A DNA stretch of 6,316 bases, taken from NCBI GenBank assembly GCA_015487835.1, contig WFOY01000181.1, positions 1-6,316 on the forward strand, given 5' to 3'. The notes below the pieces were generated by a model. The model saw nothing but the letters and a program-made list of their open reading frames with translations, had not been told where the DNA came from and did not search any database. Each line of letters begins with the position of its first letter. Within the stretch, counting starts at the first letter, position 1. Below are positions 1 through 5,691 of the stretch, piece by piece. Both the position numbers and the translations under genes were made by a program. Source of the DNA: Aquificaceae bacterium (GTDB taxonomy: Bacteria; Aquificota; Aquificia; Aquificales; Aquificaceae).

Positions 1-1107
1 CACATAGAGATATTCGCCTTCAAGGAGGTCCCCTTGGACAGGTTCAGCAGTCTGGAGGACCTACTAAGATCCCTGAAGAGCTTCGAGGGTGGGTCCCTGG
101 TAGCCTGGGGCTGGGATGAGGAGAGGCTGGGGGTTTTCCTCGAGAGGGATCACTTAGAAGGTATAGACTACCCTGTGCTTCTCATAAGGGTGGACGGACA
201 TGTGGGCGTTGTGAACTCTAAGGCTGTGGATCTTCTCGGTCTGGAAGAGGGTGAGCACTTCGATCCTGAAAAGGGTCACCTCTTCGAGGAGGCCCTTTGG
301 GAGGCCGCGAACAGAATGAAACCCAAGGGGGAAAGGTTGAGAAGGTGTATCCTAAGAGGCCTGGAGGAGGCAAGGGGTAAAGGTATAGTGGAGGTCCACG
401 ACTTCGTGGACCCTGAGGTGGCACGCATATACGCTGAGATGGCGGAGGAGCTACCCGTCAGGGTGGTTCTAATGCCTTACTACGAAGGATACAGGGAGGT
501 TCTGAGATTACTGGACCGGTCCGGGTGCGGGGAGAGGGTCCAGCTCGGCTGGGTGAAGGTCTACGTGGACGGGTCGATCGGGGCGAGGACCGCCTACCTG
601 AAGCAACCATATGCGGACAGGAGGGAGTGGAGGGGTGTGCTCCTCAAGAACTGGGAGGAGATAGCCCGCATAGTGGAAGAACTTGAGGGCCAGGGTCTCA
701 GGGTATCCCTCCACGCCATAGGGGACGGGGCCATAGAGGAGTGCCTGAGGGCCTTCGAGGAGGTGGGACCGAGGCTAAAGCACCACAGGATAGAGCACGC
801 CGAACTTATAATCGAGGACCAGGCGGAGAGGGCAAAGAGGCTCAACCTGCTCCTGTGCGTGCAGCCGAACTTCAATCCCTACTTCATGGGGACCTACGTT
901 AAGGCCCTTGGAGAGGAGAGGGCAAAAAGGGCGAACCCGATCAGGATGATAGACAGCGTGGGCGTGGACATGATCTTCGGTTCTGACATGATGCCCTTCG
1001 ATCCACACTTCGGTTTCAGGTACGCCGAGAGGGTCCTCGGGAAGGCCAAGGCCGAGTACTACTACATGGGCTGGAGGGATGAGGGTAGGTATCTGGTATC
1101 ATTTTAG
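1..1107 (+). CDS. YtcJ-like metal-dependent amidohydrolase, 5' partial
   Basis: This is the C-terminal 368 residues of an amidohydrolase-superfamily enzyme of the YtcJ (amidohydrolase 3) type; the frame is open at base 1, so the internal TTG at 34 is not the real start. Counting the first in-window codon as 1, visible family motifs are DGHVGVVNSKA (65-75), VHDF near 132, KVYVDGSIGARTA (186-198), HAIGD (238-242), RIEHAE (263-268), VQPNF (287-291) and FGSDMMP (326-332). By family analogy K186, H238, H266 and D329 would be the bridging and metal or catalytic residues. The first residue, His, could be the second His of the HxH metal motif, which places the missing part at a few dozen residues. 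The protein stops only 39 residues after D329, lacking the usual C-terminal 'GKxADxVVLD' part of the family. The substrate cannot be named; hydrolysis of a cyclic amide or similar C-N bond is the family expectation. It is presumably cotranscribed with the c-di-GMP gene 3 bp downstream. Confidence 0.85.
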   Translation, partial: HIEIFAFKEVPLDRFSSLEDLLRSLKSFEGGSLVAWGWDEERLGVFLERDHLEGIDYPVLLIRVDGHVGVVNSKAVDLLGLEEGEHFDPEKGHLFEEALWEAANRMKPKGERLRRCILRGLEEARGKGIVEVHDFVDPEVARIYAEMAEELPVRVVLMPYYEGYREVLRLLDRSGCGERVQLGWVKVYVDGSIGARTAYLKQPYADRREWRGVLLKNWEEIARIVEELEGQGLRVSLHAIGDGAIEECLRAFEEVGPRLKHHRIEHAELIIEDQAERAKRLNLLLCVQPNFNPYFMGTYVKALGEERAKRANPIRMIDSVGVDMIFGSDMMPFDPHFGFRYAERVLGKAKAEYYYMGWRDEGRYLVSF

Positions 1108-1110
1108 AGG

Positions 1111-3708
1111 ATGTCCTTCTTCTCCAAGATCAACGGCTTCGTCGAGAATAGACTGAGGATAAGGAGCTACTCGGCGAAGATAGTGGCTCTATTTTCCCTT
1201 GTGATACTTCTCTCCATGGTCCTCTCCTTCAGCGTGGACGTCTTCTACTCCCTGAGGGAGCTTAAGGCGGACCTGACTAAAGCCGCCAACAGGGCGGCCA
1301 GCTTCAGGACGACCGCCATAGAGAACGAGATAGAGGCTATAAGGAGGGCCGACACAGCCCTTGCGGACCTGATCAGGAGGTCGGGACCCTGGGTGGTCAA
1401 GCCCTTCGTGGGCAGGTTTGTGACCTGTGCCTGGGGCAAGGGCTTCAAGATAGGGAGGGTGGAACGGAGTGTTATAGACAAAGCTCTGTCGGCTGCTGGT
1501 AGGAGGGACTTCTTCCTCTACCTTGAGTCCGGCACCTGGCGGGGCGTTGCGGTCGTCAGGCACAGGGGAAGGACCTACGCCTTCTGCCACGACCTGTCCA
1601 GCTTCGAGAGGATCCTGTCCAGGGAGGTGGGGGCCATAGCCAAGTACGGGGCTGAGTTTTACTTCGGGGAGGACCCTAAGGTAAGGGAGGGTGACATAAA
1701 GGTAACTTACGGGAGCGACCTTTCCAACGCGAACATGTTTGTGGTCATATCCTACACGAACCTCATGAGGGCCCTTATCAAGGAGAGGGTGGTCCTTTAC
1801 CTGAGGCTCTACCTCGGCTTCCTGCTCTTCCTTACGGTCTCCTACATATTCTGGTCCAAGCTTATAAACTACCCCATAAGGAGGCTGAGGGAGGTGGTCA
1901 GAGAGCTGGAGAAGGGGAACTCTAAGGTTGAGTTCTCGGATCTGTTAAGCTCAAAGGATGAGTTCGGGTCCATAGCGAGGATCCTGAGGAAGTACTCCCA
2001 AGACATGGAGGAGAGGATAGAGAAGATGGAACTGATCCTGGACACCGCCTTCAACCCGGTCAGCTCCCCTGAGGAGATATACCCCTTCGTGAAGTTCACC
2101 CTGGGAAGGCTGGACGAGATGCTGGAAGCAAAAGGGTCACTTTTCCTAATAAAGGATCTCCAGGTGGGTAAGTACAGCTTCCTGATTCCCTCGCCGAACC
2201 TCACGGAGGAGGGCATAGGGGATCTCGTTAAAGTCTTCGAGGAGAAGGAAAAAGCCCTGAACCCGGACACGGAGGACCTGATATGCATAAAGGACCTGAA
2301 GGGTGGGGAGTGCATAGGGACCATACTCTTCAACCTGGGAAGGGAGAGCAGGGGGGCTGTGCTTCTTAGGATCAGAGGGGACCTCTCTAAGGAGGATGAA
2401 AGCTACGTAAAGATAATCTGCCAGCATCTCATAGGGACCATAAGGCTCAGCCACCTCGCCTCCACTGACCCGCTCACGGGAATTCCAAACAGGAGGATGC
2501 TGGAGATAGATCTTAGGAAGTACGGTAAGCTGGCTAAGAGGTACGGTAAGAAGCTGAGCCTGATCCTCATAGATATAGACAACTTCAAGGGCGTTAACGA
2601 CACCTACGGTCATCCGGCTGGGGACGAGGTGCTGAGACGTATAGCCTGGCTGATCTCCAGGAACATAAGGGAGACGGACACCCTTTACAGATACGGTGGT
2701 GAGGAGTTCGCTGTCCTCTGTCCTGAGACCGACAAGGAGGGATCCTTCGATCTTGCCGAGAGGATAAGGGAGTCTATAAGGAGGGAGAGGTTCCCCATAG
2801 GCAGGGAGAGGCACCTTTACATCACGGTGAGCATAGGTATAGCCAACTTCCCGGAGGACACGAGGGATCCCATGGACCTGCTCGCCGTTGCGGACATAAG
2901 CCTCTACAAGGCCAAGAGCGAAGGGAGGAACAGGACCTCCATGCTCCTCACCTTAAGGGACAGGGACCTTTACATGGAGAGGTTCAAAAGGGAGAAGGAC
3001 CTTGCGGATCTCATATTCAGGGGTTCTGTGGATCACCACCTACAGCCCATATACAACATCCAGGAGAACACGGTTTACGGGTATGAGCTTCTCTTCAGGG
3101 TTGTGAAGAACGGGGAGGTCCTACCGCTGGGAAGGTTCATAGACAACCTCGAGGACACCAGCGTGATAGAGGAGATAGACATGCACACGGTGAGGAGGCT
3201 GGCCGAGTTCCTCAGGAGAGAGGACCTCTACACCTACAGCTTCTTCGTAAACATATCCCCGAGAACCCTCGAGAGGGGAGCGATCCTGAGCGAGCTCTCC
3301 AGGTTTCCCAAGCACATGAGGTCCAGGGTCTTCATAGAGATAACCGAGAGGGAGGGCTTTTTAAACCTTGAGTCGGCCCTTAACTACTTCGAGATCCTGA
3401 AGGAGCTGGGCTTCAGGATAGTTATGGACGATTTCGGGATGGGGTTCTCCTCCATATCTCTCATGCGGCACTTCATAAAGTTCATAGACCTGATAAAGGT
3501 GGACGGCATGTTCGTTAGGAACGTCCACAGGGATCCTTACAACAGGGCCATACTCCAGAGCATAAAGATAATGGCGGACAGGTTCTCAATAGACCTGGTG
3601 GCTGAACACATAGAGAACGAGAGGGACCTGGAGACCATAAGGAGGATGGGTATAAAGTTCGGACAGGGTTACCATCTGGGAGGGATAACTCTTGGCTTCA
3701 CAGCTTGA
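1111..3708 (+). CDS. Membrane GGDEF-EAL cyclic-di-GMP cyclase/phosphodiesterase with periplasmic sensor, HAMP and GAF-like regions
   Basis: An 865-residue inner-membrane signalling protein that should make and/or degrade c-di-GMP. Order: TM1 (about 24-46), periplasmic region (about 47-228, unrecognised, with Cys106 and Cys159), TM2 (about 229-250), HAMP (about 250-303, Pro255), GAF-like linker (about 316-448, weak), GGDEF (about 449-612), EAL (about 632-865). The cyclase has TDPLTG at 452-457, GGEEF at 529-533 and an inhibitory I-site RETD at 520-523 with the standard five-residue spacing. The EAL domain keeps Glu659 (ELLFR variant of EAL), Asn714, Glu743 and Glu746 (EITE), Asp773-Asp774, Lys796, Glu835 and Gln852, so phosphodiesterase activity is plausible. 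Loop 6 reads DDFGMGFSS instead of the usual DDFGTGYSS. ATG 1111 is the first possible start in this frame, directly after the previous stop; GAGG touches the ATG, so initiation is probably coupled to the upstream gene. The signal sensed is unknown. Confidence 0.93.
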   Translation: MSFFSKINGFVENRLRIRSYSAKIVALFSLVILLSMVLSFSVDVFYSLRELKADLTKAANRAASFRTTAIENEIEAIRRADTALADLIRRSGPWVVKPFVGRFVTCAWGKGFKIGRVERSVIDKALSAAGRRDFFLYLESGTWRGVAVVRHRGRTYAFCHDLSSFERILSREVGAIAKYGAEFYFGEDPKVREGDIKVTYGSDLSNANMFVVISYTNLMRALIKERVVLYLRLYLGFLLFLTVSYIFWSKLINYPIRRLREVVRELEKGNSKVEFSDLLSSKDEFGSIARILRKYSQDMEERIEKMELILDTAFNPVSSPEEIYPFVKFTLGRLDEMLEAKGSLFLIKDLQVGKYSFLIPSPNLTEEGIGDLVKVFEEKEKALNPDTEDLICIKDLKGGECIGTILFNLGRESRGAVLLRIRGDLSKEDESYVKIICQHLIGTIRLSHLASTDPLTGIPNRRMLEIDLRKYGKLAKRYGKKLSLILIDIDNFKGVNDTYGHPAGDEVLRRIAWLISRNIRETDTLYRYGGEEFAVLCPETDKEGSFDLAERIRESIRRERFPIGRERHLYITVSIGIANFPEDTRDPMDLLAVADISLYKAKSEGRNRTSMLLTLRDRDLYMERFKREKDLADLIFRGSVDHHLQPIYNIQENTVYGYELLFRVVKNGEVLPLGRFIDNLEDTSVIEEIDMHTVRRLAEFLRREDLYTYSFFVNISPRTLERGAILSELSRFPKHMRSRVFIEITEREGFLNLESALNYFEILKELGFRIVMDDFGMGFSSISLMRHFIKFIDLIKVDGMFVRNVHRDPYNRAILQSIKIMADRFSIDLVAEHIENERDLETIRRMGIKFGQGYHLGGITLGFTA
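3698..3708. other. Convergent 3' gene overlap (c-di-GMP gene versus lptB)
   Basis: The stop codon of the rightward GGDEF-EAL gene (TGA at 3706-3708) lies inside lptB, and the lptB stop (TGA on the minus strand, 3698-3700) lies inside the GGDEF-EAL gene. The two coding ends share 11 bp. I see no GC-rich hairpin followed by a T-run on either strand here, so transcripts probably run into each other or end by another mechanism. Confidence 0.85.
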
Positions 3709-4414
3709 AGTCATCACCGAGATAGGTTCTCCTTACCTCCTCCAGCTCTACAACCTTCACCGGGTCGCCCTCAGCGAGGATCCTCCCTTCAGAGATTATG
3801 TAAACCCTGTCAACCATGGTTATGGTCTCCCTTACGTTGTGGTCGGTCACGAGCACCCCGATGTTCTGGGCCTTGAGGCCGATAACCATCCTCCTTATGT
3901 CGCTCACTATTATGGGGTCTAACCCTGCGAAGGGCTCGTCCAGGAAGAGGTACTTGGGTCTCGTGATCAGGCTCCTCGCTATCTCGAGCCTCCTCTTCTG
4001 GCCTCCGGAGAGGGTGTAGGCCTTGTGGTCTTTGAGCGACAGAAGACCGAAGTCCTCCAAAAGGGCCTCCGCCTTGGCCACAGCCTCCTCCCTGCTGGAG
4101 GTGAAGAACTCCAGGAACAGGAGGAGGTTCTCGATCACCGTGAGATCCTCAAAGAGCGTGTGCTCCTGGGGGAGGAAGGCTATACCTCTCCTCGCCCTCT
4201 GGTGAGGGGGGAGGTGGGTTATGTCCTCACCGTCCAGCTCAACCGTTCCCGTATCGACCTTGACGAAGCCTATCAGCGAGTTGAAGAGGGTCGTCTTGCC
4301 AGCACCGTTCGGGCCGAGTAAACCCACCACCTCACCACGCTTGACCATAAGGTCTATACCTTTTAGGACCTCCTTTCCCTTAAAGGACTTTCTGATGTTA
4401 CGGGCTATCAACAT
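3698..4414 (-). CDS. lptB: LPS export ABC transporter ATPase LptB
   Basis: The cytoplasmic ATPase that powers extraction of lipopolysaccharide from the inner membrane by LptB2FG and its movement along the LptC-LptA-LptD bridge. Numbered from ATG 4414 (238 residues, family about 240): Walker A GPNGAGKTT (34-42), Q-loop Q83, signature LSGGQ (135-139), Walker B YLFLDEP (155-161), D-loop GLD (164-166) and H-loop His192 in TDHNVRET. The DHNVRET motif and the C-terminal RRTYLGDDFKL tail are characteristic of LptB and separate it from LivF/LivG-type ATPases. A TTG at 4417 could add one residue, but the ATG is preferred. There is no Shine-Dalgarno sequence before it; a perfect TATAAT sits 7 nt upstream, suggesting a leaderless transcript. 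No other lpt gene (lptA, lptC, lptF, lptG) is in the window. It diverges from the bioH-like gene. Confidence 0.95.
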   Translation of the reverse strand: MLIARNIRKSFKGKEVLKGIDLMVKRGEVVGLLGPNGAGKTTLFNSLIGFVKVDTGTVELDGEDITHLPPHQRARRGIAFLPQEHTLFEDLTVIENLLLFLEFFTSSREEAVAKAEALLEDFGLLSLKDHKAYTLSGGQKRRLEIARSLITRPKYLFLDEPFAGLDPIIVSDIRRMVIGLKAQNIGVLVTDHNVRETITMVDRVYIISEGRILAEGDPVKVVELEEVRRTYLGDDFKL

Positions 4415-4420
4415 CAAGGC

Positions 4421-4426
4421 TATTAT
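4421..4426 (+). promoter_or_regulatory. Putative -10 box for the bioH-bioC-htrA operon
   Basis: TATTAT matches the sigma-70-type -10 consensus at five of six positions and would place transcription start about 7 nt downstream, near 4433, 1-2 nt before GTG 4435. The hexamer 17 bp upstream (TTACGG, 4398-4403) is a poor -35 match. TATATT at 4424-4429 is an alternative -10. Support is positional and from sequence only. Confidence 0.4.
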
Positions 4427-4427
4427 A
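4422..4427 (-). promoter_or_regulatory. Putative -10 box (TATAAT) for lptB
   Basis: Read on the minus strand, this is a perfect TATAAT in otherwise GC-rich DNA. A start about 7 nt downstream falls at 4415, immediately before ATG 4414, so the lptB mRNA would have no leader. No strong TTGACA-like -35 is present; TTTACG (4443-4448, minus strand, 15-bp spacer) is the nearest. It overlaps the opposing -10 candidate almost completely. Confidence 0.5.
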
Positions 4428-4434
4428 TTGGATC

Positions 4435-5064
4435 GTGGGTCTCGTAAATCCTGTGTTCATACACGGCTGGTCCTTCTCATCGAAGGTGTTCAAGGGTTTC
4501 AGGGGTATAAAGGTGAACCTGCCCGGGCACGGGGGGAACAAAAATCCTTACAGGGGCTTTAGGGTTATGGTCGAGGATCTGGCCCTGTCCCTCCCCTCCA
4601 GACACGATCTTGTGGGCTGGTCCCTCGGGGGGAGCGTGGCGTTGATCCTGGCCCTCCTCTTCCCCTCCAAGGTGAGGAGACTCTTCCTCATAGGTGCCAC
4701 ACCCTACTTCAGGGGTGCCTGGAGGGAGGCCAACATAAGGGCCTTCAGGCTGATGATAAAGAGGGAGGGCATAGGGGCCTTCAGGAGGCTGGCTCTGGGC
4801 AGTCCCTTTGAGGACAGGGTCGATACGGAAACCGCCCTCAGGATGATAGATGACTACATAGACCTGGACCTTAGACCCCTTGTTCCCCATGTGGGTGTCG
4901 AGACCTACGTGATCCACGGAACCTACGACAGGGTGGTTCCTGTGAAGGAGGCCTTCAAGCTGAGATCCCTGCTGAGAAGATGTAAACTAATTACTCTCCC
5001 GGGAGGTCATCTGCCGATCAGCGATGAAAGGATCTTTGTCTCTCAGGTTTTCAAGGTCCGCTAA
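4435..5064 (+). CDS. bioH: BioH-like alpha/beta hydrolase (pimeloyl-ACP methyl ester esterase)
   Basis: A compact 209-residue alpha/beta hydrolase. The oxyanion-hole motif HGW is at 10-12, the nucleophile elbow GWSLGG at 61-66 (Ser63), the acid in GTYDRVVP at Asp165 and the base in GGHLP at His192, giving a complete Ser-Asp-His triad in the usual order. GWSLGG and the HGW motif match BioH, the carboxylesterase that removes the methyl ester from pimeloyl-ACP to end the BioC-BioH route to biotin's pimelate moiety. The neighbour 41 bp into its end is bioC-like, which strongly supports this role. It is clearly shorter than E. coli BioH (256 residues): the nucleophile sits about 20 residues earlier and the segment between Ser63 and Asp165 is shorter, implying a small lid. 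The GTG start at 4435 fits the first beta strand; no Shine-Dalgarno sequence is visible. Another small esterase with the same job, or a different esterase, remains possible. Confidence 0.78.
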   Translation: MGLVNPVFIHGWSFSSKVFKGFRGIKVNLPGHGGNKNPYRGFRVMVEDLALSLPSRHDLVGWSLGGSVALILALLFPSKVRRLFLIGATPYFRGAWREANIRAFRLMIKREGIGAFRRLALGSPFEDRVDTETALRMIDDYIDLDLRPLVPHVGVETYVIHGTYDRVVPVKEAFKLRSLLRRCKLITLPGGHLPISDERIFVSQVFKVR

Positions 5065-5677
5065 GACTTACGACAGGTGGGCCCTTCCCCAGAGGGAGTG
5101 TGCCCAAAAGCTGGTGGACCTTGTGAAGCCCTGGGGGAGGATACTCGACGTTGGTTGCGGGACGGGCTTTGTCTCCTCCTTCGTGGACGGGAGGGGAAGC
5201 GTCCTCGGCGTGGATATATCCGAGGGTATGGTATGCGTTTACAGGGAGAGGTTCGGTGTGGCCGTCCTCGGAGATGTGGAGTCCCTTCCCTTCAGGGACA
5301 GCAGCTTCGACTGGGTCCTCTCGAACTTCACCCTCCACTGGACCGACCTCTCGAAGAGTTTGAGGGAGATACTCAGGGTGGCGCGGGTGGGTGCTGGCAT
5401 AGCCCTGCCCGTTGAGGGCAGCCTCGAGGGTTTCGGTTTCCCGTTCCCGAAGGTCGAAGAGGTCCTGGAACGCATCCCCTCGGTGGAGGAGGTGAGGGTG
5501 GAGGAGGTGAGGATCCCCTTCTCTGGGTGGGACCTGGTTAGGTTCTTCCACTTCACGGGAACCTCCCTGAACCCGAGGAGGAGGAAGGTTATGTCGAGGG
5601 TCCAGATAGAGGACCTTTTGGTCGGTGTTGGAGAACCTCGCTTCCGTGTGTTATTCTTGTATGCGAGGCGGTTATGA
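5024..5677 (+). CDS. bioC: BioC-like malonyl-ACP O-methyltransferase
   Basis: A 217-residue SAM-dependent class I methyltransferase. BioC methylates the free carboxyl of malonyl-ACP so that fatty-acid synthesis can extend it to pimeloyl-ACP methyl ester for biotin. The N-terminal FSRSAKTYDRWALPQRE (9-25) is the BioC-type entry helix; the SAM site shows LDVGCGTG (41-48) with acidic Asp64 in GVDIS, GD at 83-84, LPFRDSSFDWVLSN (88-101) and HW at 105-106 where BioC proteins have a similar QW/HW. It is shorter than E. coli BioC (251). ATG 5024 gives a 41-bp overlap with bioH; the alternative TTG 5036 removes four residues and also keeps the FSRSA helix. GGGAGG at 5001-5006 is 17 nt upstream of the ATG, too far to be a normal Shine-Dalgarno, so coupled translation is likely. 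Residues 154-163 are a perfect VEEVR duplication. UbiE-like or other methyltransferases are less likely given the bioH neighbour. Confidence 0.8.
   Translation: MKGSLSLRFSRSAKTYDRWALPQRECAQKLVDLVKPWGRILDVGCGTGFVSSFVDGRGSVLGVDISEGMVCVYRERFGVAVLGDVESLPFRDSSFDWVLSNFTLHWTDLSKSLREILRVARVGAGIALPVEGSLEGFGFPFPKVEEVLERIPSVEEVRVEEVRIPFSGWDLVRFFHFTGTSLNPRRRKVMSRVQIEDLLVGVGEPRFRVLFLYARRL
5483..5512 (+). repeat. Perfect 15-bp tandem duplication inside bioC
   Basis: The 15-mer GTGGAGGAGGTGAGG occurs twice back to back, in frame, encoding VEEVRVEEVR (residues 154-163 of BioC). Identity is perfect over 30 bp. It keeps the reading frame and looks like replication slippage, tolerated or selected in this segment. 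Confidence 0.9.
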
Positions 5678-5679
5678 AA

Positions 5680-5685
5680 GGGAGG
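5680..5685 (+). promoter_or_regulatory. Shine-Dalgarno site deciding the htrA start
   Basis: GGGAGG lies 6 nt before ATG 5692, ideal spacing. This favours 5692 over the in-frame ATG at 5674, which overlaps the bioC stop as ATGA but has no comparable site. It is the clearest ribosome binding site in the window. Confidence 0.75.
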
Positions 5686-5691
5686 TTAGGA

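Noticed and set aside
34..36. TTG 34 as the true start of the amidohydrolase
   Set aside because: The frame is open to base 1 and the residues before it fit the family; the metal-binding N-terminal strand must lie upstream.
1107..1110. GAGG as the ribosome binding site of the GGDEF-EAL gene
   Set aside because: It abuts the ATG with no spacer, so it is unlikely to act as a normal Shine-Dalgarno sequence; coupling to the preceding stop explains initiation better.
1189..1590. A 133-codon minus-strand open frame inside the sensor region
   Set aside because: Pro/Gly-rich shadow of the sense codons, with no domain and no ribosome site.
2146..2814. A 222-codon open frame on the minus strand inside the GGDEF-EAL gene
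   Set aside because: The opposite strand encodes clear GGDEF motifs; this translation is low-complexity with many Pro/Tyr/Leu, has no recognisable motif, and comes from the AGG/GAG-rich codon use of the real gene.
4025..4321. Plus-strand open frames inside lptB
   Set aside because: They lie opposite the ABC ATPase motifs (Walker A, signature, Walker B), which fix the real frame on the minus strand.
5051..5551. A 166-codon minus-strand open frame opposite bioC
   Set aside because: BioC motifs on the plus strand are convincing; the antisense product has no recognisable feature.
5674..5691. ATG 5674 as the HtrA start (ATGA overlap with the bioC stop)
   Set aside because: In frame and possible, but ATG 5692 has GGGAGG at ideal spacing and gives a cleaner signal peptide.
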